The notes: generated by a model from the sequence alone, not told the origin. DNA of 47,678 nucleotides from an uncultured Prevotellaceae bacterium (GCA_900318645.1 ONLH01000030.1:1-47678), one strand, 5' to 3'. Numbered from the stretch's first letter, positions 26,202 through 34,588 are shown. Translations and numbers: made by a program.

Positions 26202-26220
26202 TCGTTATTTTATTGCACAG

Positions 26221-28308
26221 ATGAATAAGATAAAGATGACATATAGGCGATTGGCGCTGTTGCTGGTATTGTTTCTATCGCTTGGCACACATGCCCAGAT
26301 CAACACCGAGCAGGTGGTGAACATCGGGCGTAATGCACTCTACTTCGAGGATTACATCCTTGCCATCCAATATTTCAACCAGGCCATTAAGGCGAAGCCG
26401 TTTCTTGCTGAGCCTTATTTCTATCGTTCTGTCGCCAAAATCAGTCTGGAGGACTACCAGGGTGCCGAGCAGGATGCCGGTATGGCCATCGAGCGCAATC
26501 CGTTCATCGTTGATGCTTATCAGGTGCGCGGTGTATCCCGTCAGAACTTGGGTAATTATGCCGGTGCCGTCGAGGATTATGATGCGGGACTGAACCTCAT
26601 GCCCGAGGACAGGAACTTGCTGTTCAACCGAGCCATCTGCAAGACTGCTCTGAAGGATTATGATGAGGCGCAGGTGACCTTTGACCGTCTGTTGCAGCTT
26701 GACCGCCGCAACGACCGCGCCTACATCGGCCTGGCTCAGATGAACCTTGCCCGAAAAGATACAACCCAAGCCCTTGAGAACCTGAACCGTGGCATTGCCT
26801 TGAGCAAGAAGAATGCTAATGCCTATGTCATGCGTGCTGAAATCGCCTCACGCACCAAACACGATTTTGAGCATGCTCTTGCCGACATGGACAGCGCTAT
26901 CCTGCTTGAGCCGCGTTATGCGGGCTATTTCATCAACCGTGCCTACATGAAGTATAATCTTGATGACTACTTCGGTGCAATGGCCGATTATGATTATGCC
27001 ATCAGTCTGGATCCTGCAAGCTTGGAAGCACATTTCAACCGTGGATTGTTGCGTGCCGAGGTGGGAGATAACAACAAGGCCATCAGTGACTTCAGCTTCG
27101 TTCTCAAGAACAATCCTTCCAACTTTATGGCTCTCTATAATCGGGCCCTCTTGCACATGCGTACGCGCCAATTCCGTGAGGCGGTCAACGACTTCACTGC
27201 TATCCTGAAGAAGTATCCCGAGTTTGAGGCGGGCTATATGGCACGAGGCGAGGCCAAACGCCGCATGGGCGATACGCGTGGCAGCGAGTCCGACATGGAG
27301 AAGGCGATGTCCATCTTCCGTCGCAACAAGACGCATGAATCCACCTTCAACCCGGCTGAAATCGAGGCAACCGCCGCTATCAAAAAAGCAGAGCAGCGCG
27401 CCCTCACCGGTGAGGACGAGCCCGAAACCGCCGAGGACATCATGAACCGCTTCAACACGCTGCTCACCGTCCATGACAATGATGCTGTCAAGCCCGAGTA
27501 TGCCAACCGCCAGCGCGGTCATGTGCAGAACGACAACATCGAGGTCGAGCCGATGTCCATGTTCAGCTTGACGTATTATGATCGAGATGACCAACTTGGC
27601 AGCAAGACCCACTACATCCGCGAGATAGGCGAAATCAACGATTCACGCCTGCTGCCAGCCAAGCTCACGTTGGTCAACGGCGAGTCTCAGCTCAGCGAGG
27701 ATGACATCCAGCGGCATTTTGCCGACATCAATTACTACAACAGTGTGCTGTCGGGTGCTAAGCCCCGCAGTGTCGATTATTTTGCCCGTGGTTTGGACTA
27801 CCTGCTCGTCAAGAATCCCGAGGCCGCCGTTGCCGATGCCGATGCTGCCATCGCCTTGAGCCCGCAGTTCATGCTGGCCTATCTGCTACGAGCTGACGCG
27901 CATTATATGCAGTACCTGATGGCACGTGCACGTGATAACAATTCTTCGGAGTTGCTTGCTGGTGCCCCCGATGCCAAGACCCAGACGATGCTCCGACAGC
28001 GCCAGGATGTCACCATGCTCGACTTGATGATGAAAGACCTGGATGCGGCGATCAAGCTGTCTCCCAAGAACGTATATGCCTATTTCAATAAGGGCAATGT
28101 CTATCTGTTGCAGGGTGACTACACCAGTGCCATCAGCTGTTACAGCAAAGCCATTGAACTCAAACCGGACCTGGGCGAGGCCTATTATAACCGTGGCTTG
28201 ATGTACCTGCGCATGGGCAATAAGTCATTGGGTGTAGCTGACTTGAGCCAGGCTGGCGAACTCGGAGTCCTGCCCAGCTACAACGTCCTCAAGCGCATGA
28301 CGCGTTAG
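26221..28308 (+). CDS. Exported TPR-repeat protein
   Basis: The 695-residue protein (start at 26221, directly after a promoter) has a signal peptide (MTYRRLALLLVLFLSLGTHAQ) and two arrays of tetratricopeptide repeats. The first, residues about 30-375, has roughly ten repeats with the usual A-x-x-D-Y/F-x-x-A/G and N-R-A/G pattern (EDYILAIQYFNQAIKAKP, AVEDYDAGLNLMPED, GAMADYDYAISLDPAS). A charged linker rich in Glu and Asn follows (about 380-510), then a second array (about 515-690; YTSAISCYSKAIELKPDLGEAYYNRGLMY). TPR arrays bind partner proteins; as an exported protein it probably scaffolds an envelope complex. No enzymatic domain is seen. Confidence 0.9.
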   Translation: MNKIKMTYRRLALLLVLFLSLGTHAQINTEQVVNIGRNALYFEDYILAIQYFNQAIKAKPFLAEPYFYRSVAKISLEDYQGAEQDAGMAIERNPFIVDAYQVRGVSRQNLGNYAGAVEDYDAGLNLMPEDRNLLFNRAICKTALKDYDEAQVTFDRLLQLDRRNDRAYIGLAQMNLARKDTTQALENLNRGIALSKKNANAYVMRAEIASRTKHDFEHALADMDSAILLEPRYAGYFINRAYMKYNLDDYFGAMADYDYAISLDPASLEAHFNRGLLRAEVGDNNKAISDFSFVLKNNPSNFMALYNRALLHMRTRQFREAVNDFTAILKKYPEFEAGYMARGEAKRRMGDTRGSESDMEKAMSIFRRNKTHESTFNPAEIEATAAIKKAEQRALTGEDEPETAEDIMNRFNTLLTVHDNDAVKPEYANRQRGHVQNDNIEVEPMSMFSLTYYDRDDQLGSKTHYIREIGEINDSRLLPAKLTLVNGESQLSEDDIQRHFADINYYNSVLSGAKPRSVDYFARGLDYLLVKNPEAAVADADAAIALSPQFMLAYLLRADAHYMQYLMARARDNNSSELLAGAPDAKTQTMLRQRQDVTMLDLMMKDLDAAIKLSPKNVYAYFNKGNVYLLQGDYTSAISCYSKAIELKPDLGEAYYNRGLMYLRMGNKSLGVADLSQAGELGVLPSYNVLKRMTR

Positions 28309-28332
28309 TCAGTATCACGGATAAAGAATAAT

Positions 28333-28366
28333 ACACCTGCCGGTCACGCAGAGGACCAGCAGGTGT
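28333..28366. terminator. Terminator between TPR and DUF5106 genes
   Basis: ACACCTGC-C-GGTC pairs with GACC-A-GCAGGTGT, followed by a T-rich run, between two convergent genes. Confidence 0.85.
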
Positions 28367-28405
28367 ACTTGTTTTGTTTTACTATGTGGTTTTGTTCGGT
28401 GTGGA

Positions 28406-29620
28406 TCAATTTTGGGGCTGGATGGCCTGGGCAGGAACCATATTGATGCCCATCATCTTGCCCACCTCGTCAAACACGATAATCAGACCCAGTTGTGACT
28501 TCTCGAAGTTAACCAGCGAGGTGTAGGCCTTCATGCCTTGGAACTGTTGGATGTTCCATGCCTCATGGCCTTGGTACTTGCCCATCTGGTTCTCAATCTG
28601 GGTAAAGGCCCCTTCAAAGGTGCTGGGTTGTACTTGTCCCTTGACCTTGTCCGACAGGTTGTCATATAGCTCTTGAGCCTTGTTGTTGATAAGGTAGCCA
28701 AACATCTGCTCGCTGAGTGCCACATTAGGATCATCGGCGGGAGCGGGGATGATGGTGGGTTTGGGCTTTTCGGGCTGAACGGCGGGTCTGCTGGGGTGAA
28801 GAGCTTGTTTATTGGCAGAGGCTTCGGGAACTGGACCCACTTCCTGTGCTGTAGATAATTCTTTGAGCTTTTCCTCAACCTTGTTCAGGCTGCCCTCATT
28901 CTTGATGAGCACCTTGTAGTTTTTGTCCAACAGGTAGAAACATGGCAGGGTGGGCAAGTCATAAAGCTCTCCGTATTCAATGGTGCGGCTTTGGTTCCAG
29001 CCGTTGATCATCATCTTGGGATACTTGGCCTTCTTCCACAGTTTCTGGTCGTCATAGGGGTAGATGCCGAGAACGATGAGTTTCTTGTCGTTGATCAATT
29101 GGTTGATTGTCTCGTTGTTTGCGAGACGCTCTTTCACGATTTCACAGGACTCACAGTCGGGGTTGTTGAAATAGATTAAGATATAGTCGGCTTTCAGGCC
29201 CTTGAGGTGCTGAGCTTTTTTGTCGCTGGGAGTGACGTAGTCAAAGTCGGCAGCGATACTACCAATCATGTTCTTCTTGGCTCCTTCCAGCAAGAGGCGT
29301 TGCTTCTCTTTTTCGGCACCACTGAGCACGTACTTTTCGATGGCATGATTCAGCACTACCATGTAGAGTTTCTCGTTGTGGATAGGGTCAGTAGGGTCGC
29401 TGAAGCGCTTCTCGGCCAATTCCATCATCTGACGGTACCCTTTGGGATTCTCAATCAGGGACTCCATGGTGGCATTCATCAGGAATTCGGCTCTCTGGTC
29501 ATCCAGTTCGGCGATTTGCTCAATAAAGTTGCTGTATTTCTCGGGGGCGGGCATTGATTGTGCCAGTGCATTGAACCATCCGACGATGGCTACAATTGCG
29601 GTGAAAATGAATTTTTTCAT
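28406..29620 (-). CDS. Exported DUF5106/thioredoxin-like protein with C-terminal DUF3887-like domain
   Basis: From the ATG at 29620 (signal peptide MKKFIFTAIVAIVGWFNALA) the protein has 404 residues. Residues about 25-130 are helical and fit DUF5106. Residues about 140-270 form a thioredoxin-like fold with a CxxC site, C156-E-S-C159 (FNNPDCESCEIV), and cis-Pro-like LPTLPCFYLLD. A Pro/Lys linker leads to a DUF3887-like domain (about 295-400; ALSEQMFGYLINNKAQELYDNL to LGLIIVFDEVGKMMGINMVP). This suggests a periplasmic disulfide or thiol role of the TlpA/ResA kind, with CxxC chemistry inferred from the motif alone. A consensus promoter is at 29668-29699. Confidence 0.8.
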   Translation of the reverse strand: MKKFIFTAIVAIVGWFNALAQSMPAPEKYSNFIEQIAELDDQRAEFLMNATMESLIENPKGYRQMMELAEKRFSDPTDPIHNEKLYMVVLNHAIEKYVLSGAEKEKQRLLLEGAKKNMIGSIAADFDYVTPSDKKAQHLKGLKADYILIYFNNPDCESCEIVKERLANNETINQLINDKKLIVLGIYPYDDQKLWKKAKYPKMMINGWNQSRTIEYGELYDLPTLPCFYLLDKNYKVLIKNEGSLNKVEEKLKELSTAQEVGPVPEASANKQALHPSRPAVQPEKPKPTIIPAPADDPNVALSEQMFGYLINNKAQELYDNLSDKVKGQVQPSTFEGAFTQIENQMGKYQGHEAWNIQQFQGMKAYTSLVNFEKSQLGLIIVFDEVGKMMGINMVPAQAIQPQN

Positions 29621-29667
29621 AAAATCTATTTCGTTTAATTTTTGTTCGTTACCAATCAATAATCGTG

Positions 29668-29699
29668 CAAAAGTAGTAACTTTGCAGCATTAAGACAAA
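29668..29699 (-). promoter_or_regulatory. Promoter of the DUF5106 gene
   Basis: On the minus strand TTTG, 20 bases, TACTTTTG (29668-29675). Its -7 box lies one base from the -7 box of the divergent ybaK operon. Confidence 0.65.
29677..29684 (+). promoter_or_regulatory. -7 box of the ybaK-aroC-thioesterase operon
   Basis: TAACTTTG, 20 bases before the ybaK ATG; no clear -33 TTTG. It is back to back with the -7 box of the divergent gene, so the two polymerases would compete. Confidence 0.6.
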
Positions 29700-29704
29700 A
29701 AACG

Positions 29705-30196
29705 ATGAAAAAAATCGCTAAAACTAATGCCGCGCGTCTTCTTGACGCTGCGTCGATAGAATATGACCTGATTCCCTATGAGGTGGACGAGACCGATCTG
29801 GGAGCCCAGCACATCGCCGACCAGTTGGGCGAGAATATCGAACAGGTGTTCAAGACCCTCGTGCTGCAAGGCGACAAGACGGGCCTCTTGGTTTGCGTCA
29901 TTCCGGGTGCCGAAGAGGTGGACCTGAAAAAAGCTGCCAAGGTGTCAGGAAACAAGAAGGTGGACCTCATCCCCATGAAGGAATTGTTGCCCACCACAGG
30001 ATATATCCGTGGCGGTTGCTCCCCAGTGGGTATGAAAAAGCCGTTTCCCACCTTTATTGACGAGACGTGCATCCTGTACGATTATATCTACGTCAGTGCG
30101 GGTGTACGTGGACTTCAGTTCAAGATTGATCCTCAGGTGCTCGTTGAGTTTGTTGGCGCTCAAACTGTTGACCTGATAGCCGAAAAAACAGAATGA
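29705..30196 (+). CDS. ybaK: YbaK-type Cys-tRNA(Pro)/aminoacyl-tRNA deacylase
   Basis: YbaK clears cysteine wrongly joined to tRNA(Pro) by prolyl-tRNA synthetase. The 163-residue length is normal. Family marks are the N-terminal MKKIAKTNAARLLDAASIEYDLIPYEVDE, the catalytic-type K50 in QVFKTLVLQGD, a KKVDLIPMKEL segment and the GYIRGGCSPVGMKK loop. The ATG at 29705 sits 20 bases after the -7 box. It is first in an operon with aroC, which begins inside its stop codon (4-bp ATGA overlap). Confidence 0.93.
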   Translation: MKKIAKTNAARLLDAASIEYDLIPYEVDETDLGAQHIADQLGENIEQVFKTLVLQGDKTGLLVCVIPGAEEVDLKKAAKVSGNKKVDLIPMKELLPTTGYIRGGCSPVGMKKPFPTFIDETCILYDYIYVSAGVRGLQFKIDPQVLVEFVGAQTVDLIAEKTE

Positions 30197-31203
30197 ACAC
30201 GATAGGCAAAATATTGACACTTACAACCTTCGGTGAGTCTCATGGACTGGCTATGGGTGGCATTCTCGATGGTTTCCCCGCTGGTGTGGATATCGATTTG
30301 GACGAGTTGCAAAGCTTTGTGGATCGTCGCCGCACCGGGCAGGCCGTTGGAAGCAGCACGCGTGGCGAGAAGGATAGGGTAGAGGTGCTCTCGGGTATCT
30401 GGCAAGGCCAGACGCTGGGCACGCCCATCGGCTTTCTGGTCCGCAATAACGATGCTCGCAGTGCTGACTATGAAGAGATTGCCAAGTGTTACCGTTCCAA
30501 CCATGCCGACTACACCTGGGAGGCAAAATATGGCATCCGTGACCCTCGCGGGGGTGGACGGGCCTCAGCCCGCGAGACGGTCGCTCGTGTCGTTGCTGGC
30601 GGTATCGCTCTCCAGTCGTTGAAGGCAATAGGCATATCCGTAACTGCTCGTGTTGAGCAGGTTGGCCCTCTCCATGATGCAGCCGTTGAAGAGCAGGAGC
30701 GATTGATAGCCCAGGCGGCTGCTGCGGGCGACTCACTGGGTGGTGTCATCTCCTGTACGGTACATGGTGTTCCCGTTGGACTGGGAGAACCCCTGTTCGG
30801 TAAACTCCATGCCCAGTTGGCTGCAGCGATGATGAGTATTCCTTCGGTACACGGCTTTGAGTATGGGGACGGCTTTGAAATGGCCGCCAAACGCGGCAGT
30901 GAAGTGATGGATCGGTTCGTGAAGAGAGAGGATGGTACCATCGGCACCGTGACCAATCACTCAGGCGGCATTCAGGGGGGTATCAGCAACGGTGAGGACA
31001 TCGTGATGCACATCGCCTTCAAACCCGTGCCTACGCTTATGCAGGAAGTTCCCACCATCGACCGTGATGGAAACCCTGTAACTCTGCAGCCTCGTGGCCG
31101 CCACGATGCCTGTGTGTTGCCGCGCGCCCTGCCCATCGTTGAGTCGATGGCGGCGCTTGTTATTTTAGATAACTACTTAATCAGGAAAACCAATGTGCTC
31201 TGA
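30193..31203 (+). CDS. aroC: Chorismate synthase
   Basis: AroC makes chorismate from 5-enolpyruvylshikimate-3-phosphate, the last step of the shikimate path, using reduced FMN. Signatures are GESHGLAMGGILDGFPAG (residues 14-31), RRRTGQA, WEAKYGIRDPRGGGRASARETV, GGIQGGISNGEDI, and RGRHDACVLPRALPIVE. The 336-residue length is slightly under the usual 350-360, but no core motif is missing. The start overlaps the ybaK stop by 4 bp, and the last 11 bases overlap the start of the thioesterase gene, so the three genes are tightly coupled. Confidence 0.96.
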   Translation: MNTIGKILTLTTFGESHGLAMGGILDGFPAGVDIDLDELQSFVDRRRTGQAVGSSTRGEKDRVEVLSGIWQGQTLGTPIGFLVRNNDARSADYEEIAKCYRSNHADYTWEAKYGIRDPRGGGRASARETVARVVAGGIALQSLKAIGISVTARVEQVGPLHDAAVEEQERLIAQAAAAGDSLGGVISCTVHGVPVGLGEPLFGKLHAQLAAAMMSIPSVHGFEYGDGFEMAAKRGSEVMDRFVKREDGTIGTVTNHSGGIQGGISNGEDIVMHIAFKPVPTLMQEVPTIDRDGNPVTLQPRGRHDACVLPRALPIVESMAALVILDNYLIRKTNVL

Positions 31204-31942
31204 CGATAAAAAGATTTTTTACAAGGATTATTACCTTGCCGCTGGCGAGTGCAATCCTCAGGGTGAGATGCCCTTGACGTTGTTAATGACCCGCATTATT
31301 GAGGTGGCTACTTTTCACGCCAACTCTTGGGGCGCTGGCTATGCCCGCTTAATTCAGGATAATCAGGTGTGGGTGCTCTCGCGCGTTACTATCGAGATGA
31401 ACGCCTTCCCTAAGGTGGACACCAACTACCGCATTACCACTTGGATTGAGGATTATAACCGTCACTTCTCGCAGCGTAACATGCGCATTGACGATGCCCA
31501 AGGCAATCCACTGGGCTATGTGCGCACCATCTGGATGGTCATCGACATGACTACCCGTGCCAGTGTGGACATTTCCCAACTGGGTTACATCAGCGACAAA
31601 GTATCTGACCTGCCTTGTCCCATTGAGCCGATAAGCCGTTTGCGACCCATCGAGGAAGGTCATGCCGTGGACTACACCTTTGGCTACATGGATTGTGATT
31701 TCAACCGCCATGTCAACACGGTGCGCTACCTGTCCCACCTGATGAACATGTTCGACATGGATTGCTATGACCACTACTTCATTCACCGCATGGAGATTTC
31801 CTTCATCAAGGAGACACACTATGGCGAGACCTGCCAGTTCGTCATTGACGATACCGATCCGATGGACTCCCGCATGAGCATCACCGATGTCGACGGCGAC
31901 GACCACGTCCGTGCCCGCTTCCAGTGGCAAGAGAGGGAATAA
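31193..31942 (+). CDS. Acyl-ACP thioesterase family protein
   Basis: Acyl-ACP thioesterases end fatty-acid synthesis by releasing free fatty acid from acyl carrier protein. The 249-residue protein is a double hot-dog protein: first repeat from about residue 5 (IFYKDYYLAAGECNPQGEMPLTLLM), second from about 150. The second repeat has the D-x-N-x-H-V-N motif (DCDFNRHVNTVRYL) that holds the catalytic residues in plant FatA/FatB-like enzymes. WVLSRVTIEMNAFPKVDTNYRITTWIED and RTIWMVIDMTTRA match the bacterial members (PF01643). It starts 11 bp inside aroC; a link between chorismate and fatty-acid metabolism is not obvious. Confidence 0.9.
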   Translation: MCSDDKKIFYKDYYLAAGECNPQGEMPLTLLMTRIIEVATFHANSWGAGYARLIQDNQVWVLSRVTIEMNAFPKVDTNYRITTWIEDYNRHFSQRNMRIDDAQGNPLGYVRTIWMVIDMTTRASVDISQLGYISDKVSDLPCPIEPISRLRPIEEGHAVDYTFGYMDCDFNRHVNTVRYLSHLMNMFDMDCYDHYFIHRMEISFIKETHYGETCQFVIDDTDPMDSRMSITDVDGDDHVRARFQWQERE

Positions 31943-31985
31943 CGGGAGCGTTATCCACTCGTCTTTTTAGGCAAGTCGATGTATT

Positions 31986-32004
31986 GCAAGCCTCTAGCTT
32001 GCAC
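31986..32004. terminator. Hairpin between thioesterase and yigZ genes
   Basis: TGCAAGC-CTCTA-GCTTGCA is a perfect palindrome between two convergent genes, followed by A/T-rich sequence on both sides. Its surroundings (GTATTGC before the stem) resemble the RAYT-associated units of 3316-3836. Confidence 0.6.
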
Positions 32005-32017
32005 AAAAAAGTAAAAC

Positions 32018-32614
32018 TTAGTCAATGATGCTCGTGCCGTCAATGTTGGCAAACTGCTCACGCAGTCTCGGCATCTTGTCGGCATCGGCTTCGATGGTCA
32101 TCGTGCACACGTTGTCAAAGGCCTGCTCAATCACCTTCAAGTCACTCTTTTTCACGACCTTCATCACATCGTTCATGCTCAGGTAGGGGAATGTGAACGA
32201 CAGCCGTGCCTGTTCGTGGCACTCAAGGATTTCGCCCGCCTCGATGGCCAGTTTGGCGGCTTCGCGATAGGCGACGATAAGTCCCGAGGTGCCCAACTTG
32301 ATACCGCCAAAGTAACGGATGACACAAATCACGATGTTGGTCAGTTCAAACGAATTGATCTGTCCCAAGATGGGCTTGCCTGCAGTACCGCTGGGCTCAC
32401 CGTTGTCGCTGCTCAGGTACTCGTTGCGCTCGGTGCCGATCATATAGGCCCAGCAGCAGTGGCGTGCGTCATGGTATTCATTGGCATAACGTTTGATGAC
32501 GGCTCGGGCTTCCTCGGCGCTCGACACAGGTTCGGCAAACGCTAGGAAACGAGACATCTTCTCGCGGTAGATTCCCTGCGAGACGCCCTTCACGGTTTTG
32601 TAGAAATCACTCAT
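32018..32614 (-). CDS. yigZ: YigZ/IMPACT family protein
   Basis: YigZ-type proteins have an IMPACT domain; in eukaryotes its relatives regulate translation through Gcn1/Gcn2, and the bacterial role is not settled. The 198-residue length is normal. Recognised motifs are YANEYHDARHCCWAYMIG, SSDNGEPSGTAGKPILGQI and VIRYFGGIKLGTSGLIVAYREAA. A C-terminal ferredoxin-like domain follows (about 130-198). Its leader, from the -7 box at 32688-32695 to the ATG at 32614, carries copies of the same ACTGACAACTG motif that fills the leader of the divergent gene. Confidence 0.94.
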   Translation of the reverse strand: MSDFYKTVKGVSQGIYREKMSRFLAFAEPVSSAEEARAVIKRYANEYHDARHCCWAYMIGTERNEYLSSDNGEPSGTAGKPILGQINSFELTNIVICVIRYFGGIKLGTSGLIVAYREAAKLAIEAGEILECHEQARLSFTFPYLSMNDVMKVVKKSDLKVIEQAFDNVCTMTIEADADKMPRLREQFANIDGTSIID

Positions 32615-32687
32615 TTCAAGTTGTCAGTCTTCAGTTTTTCAGTTGTCAGCGGTTCCTGCTGTTGTCTAATCACTGAATTCTTTTTGA

Positions 32688-32711
32688 CAAAAGTAGTCAA
32701 AACTACTCACA
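32688..32711 (-). promoter_or_regulatory. Promoter of yigZ
   Basis: TACTTTTG (-7, 32688-32695) on the minus strand; a TTTG lies 20 bases upstream of it. The leader to the start codon is about 70 bases. Confidence 0.65.
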
Positions 32712-32727
32712 TAACCAAATAATTGAA

Positions 32728-32735
32728 TATCTTTG
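32728..32735 (+). promoter_or_regulatory. -7 box of the 179-residue membrane protein gene
   Basis: TATCTTTG, with the ACTGACAACTG tandem repeat directly downstream and the start codon at 32815, so the repeats fall in the leader. Confidence 0.6.
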
Positions 32736-32814
32736 CCATCAAAAACTGAAAACTGACAACTGAAAACTGACAACTGAAAACTGACAACTGAAAACTGACA
32801 ACTGAACATAGGTT

Positions 32815-33354
32815 ATGGATAAACAATCTCTTGAACAGACTAAACAGGCATGTGCCCGTGGACAGAAACGTGGTTTGCATTTTATCATGGCGTCGGTCAT
32901 CATTTGGGCGCTGGTATTTGTTGTCCAACTGACCAAATTGCCCATTGAGACCAAAAATCTGCTCACCTTCTGTTGCACCTGTCCGCTGATGCCATTAGCT
33001 TGGCTGTTGTCCAAGCCGTTGGGTATTACTTTCAGTGATAAGGAGAATCCGCTCTCACCGCTGGGCATCGTCCTGTCGGTAGCACAGATTCCTTATTTGC
33101 TCATCGTCATGTGGGTCTATGCCGCTGTCCCTGACAAGATGGTGATGTCGCTGGCAATGGTCTTCGGTGCCCATTTGCTGCCCTTCGGTTGGCTTTATGA
33201 CTCCAAAGTTTATTATGCCATGTCGGGCATCGTCACCATCGGTGCTCTAGTGATTGGTCTGATGTTCCCGCCCCACATCTTAGCCTTATGCATGATGGTT
33301 GTGGAAATTATCTTCTGCCTGTTGCTTTATAATGAGAACAGGAACCTCAAGTAG
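32815..33354 (+). CDS. Membrane protein resembling the DUF7010 family
   Basis: The 179-residue protein has about five membrane segments (HFIMASVIIWALVFVVQLT, LLTFCCTCPLMPLAWLLS, PLGIVLSVAQIPYLLIVMWVYAA, MVMSLAMVFGAHLLPFGWLY, VTIGALVIGLMFPPHILALCMMVVEIIFCLLLY) and a short charged N-terminus. It resembles DUF7010, a small conserved family of unknown function; I am only moderately sure of this. Its 5' leader is a four-copy tandem repeat. It converges with the C1 peptidase gene. Confidence 0.75.
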   Translation: MDKQSLEQTKQACARGQKRGLHFIMASVIIWALVFVVQLTKLPIETKNLLTFCCTCPLMPLAWLLSKPLGITFSDKENPLSPLGIVLSVAQIPYLLIVMWVYAAVPDKMVMSLAMVFGAHLLPFGWLYDSKVYYAMSGIVTIGALVIGLMFPPHILALCMMVVEIIFCLLLYNENRNLK

Positions 33355-33368
33355 ATTGAGATTCCTGT
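33338..33368. terminator. Hairpin between membrane protein and C1 peptidase genes
   Basis: ACAGGAA-C-CTCAA pairs with TTGAG-A-TTCCTGT; the loop holds the stop codon of the upstream gene. It lies between convergent genes. Confidence 0.65.
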
Positions 33369-33393
33369 CTGTTGCTCTGTGAGGTCTCTTTGC

Positions 33394-34572
33394 TTAGAAA
33401 CCCAGCTTCTTTCTCACATCCTTGCCTACGGCAGCTTTGTTCAGGAAGATATAGGTCGTGTTCAAGGCAATATAAGCCTTCGACATGTACCAGATGCCGT
33501 TATAGTCACCCGTTTTGCCCCACGAGTTCTTTACCATGTAGTACTCGCGGCCGTTTTGGTCATGGGCGATGCCGTAGATGAGCATGACGTGATCATAGGT
33601 AGATTGCCAGTTGTCAAAGCGCTCCTGGCGCAACTCCTGTGAGGGAACGAGCTCGGGTGTCTGTGCACCGAGTTTCTTGAGGGATTCGGCTTTTTCGGCT
33701 TTGGTCAGCTTCAGCCAGCGCGCGGCATCACTGCCCGTTAGGTCGGGAGCATGCTCGATGTCGGCGGCGATGCCTAGTCCCGTACGGGTGAAGCCGTCCT
33801 CGCTCACGTCACCGCCCCAGCACACGGTGTAGCCGTTTTTCAGGGCATTGTCAATCGTTGCCATCATCTCGTCGAGCGTGACGTTCCAGCTGAGACGCGG
33901 GCGCCACTTGTAGGGAGCCTCGATGACAAACTGCTCATAGAACGGGTGATGCGTGAAACTCGTGATGCTAACATAGTCCTTCTTGTTGATACCCAGCATT
34001 TGTGCAAACGACTTGGGTGTATATTGTTTGCCCTCATAGGTAAACGTCTCGGGGCACTTGCCCAGATAGGCGTCAAGGATGCCTTGCAGACCCACCTTCC
34101 ATTGGGTGGTCAACTTGGTGCTGTTACCCTTGGCAATGGATGCCACATAGGGCTCCAATGTAGCGAAGAACTCGGTGAAGTTGGCCAGTGTGTCGCCAAT
34201 CATCGATCCGGGGCGAGCCATCGCGTCCTCGGGGCAGATGCCGTGGCGGTCAATGACCTCAAACACGTCATCGGCCGAGCCGCCTTCCGAGAAACGGCTG
34301 TTACCGTGCATCCTCACGTTGTACTCTGCACAATCCACATAGTCCTTGCTGGCAACAAACATCTCGCTCAGGTCGTACACTTTGCCCTTCGTGCGCAGCA
34401 ATTCGGCCTCAATATAGCCGATGGTGGCATAGGACCAGCACGTGCCGCTGCGGTTCTGGTTCTTCACTGGCGTGATGCCATTCTCCAACACGGTAGTAAA
34501 CACAATTTCATCAGTTGCCATGGCGCAAAAAGAACACACCAGGCACATCAACATGATAATAGTCTTTTTCAT
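33394..34572 (-). CDS. Exported bleomycin-hydrolase-like C1B cysteine peptidase
   Basis: The ATG at 34572 gives a signal peptide (MKKTIIMLMCLVCSFCAMA). The 392-residue protein has a papain-like fold of the C1B (bleomycin hydrolase/aminopeptidase C) family. The triad is C45 (RSGTCWSYATIGYIEAELL), H328 (YDHVMLIYGIAHD) and N349 (YMVKNSWGK); the Gln for the oxyanion hole is in NQNRSGTCW. The usual intracellular homologue is about 450 residues; here an export signal moves the enzyme to the periplasm or outside. A likely role is trimming peptides. A promoter lies at 34589-34619. Confidence 0.92.
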   Translation of the reverse strand: MKKTIIMLMCLVCSFCAMATDEIVFTTVLENGITPVKNQNRSGTCWSYATIGYIEAELLRTKGKVYDLSEMFVASKDYVDCAEYNVRMHGNSRFSEGGSADDVFEVIDRHGICPEDAMARPGSMIGDTLANFTEFFATLEPYVASIAKGNSTKLTTQWKVGLQGILDAYLGKCPETFTYEGKQYTPKSFAQMLGINKKDYVSITSFTHHPFYEQFVIEAPYKWRPRLSWNVTLDEMMATIDNALKNGYTVCWGGDVSEDGFTRTGLGIAADIEHAPDLTGSDAARWLKLTKAEKAESLKKLGAQTPELVPSQELRQERFDNWQSTYDHVMLIYGIAHDQNGREYYMVKNSWGKTGDYNGIWYMSKAYIALNTTYIFLNKAAVGKDVRKKLGF

Positions 34573-34588
34573 ATTCAAAATTTTTCTG

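Larger units (their letters stand above)
32617..32804. repeat. Divergent AAAACTGACAACTG repeats in two 5' leaders
   Basis: Four perfect tandem copies of AAAACTGACAACTG run from 32749 to 32804, after a partial unit at 32742-32748. On the other side, the minus-strand leader of yigZ has degenerate copies in the opposite orientation (about 32617-32650). Read as RNA, both transcripts therefore contain the same sense motif between the transcription start and the start codon. Confidence 0.85.

Noticed and set aside
30193-31203. aroC as a truncated gene
   Set aside because: It is slightly short, but all conserved motifs from the first GESHG to the last RHDACV are in frame.
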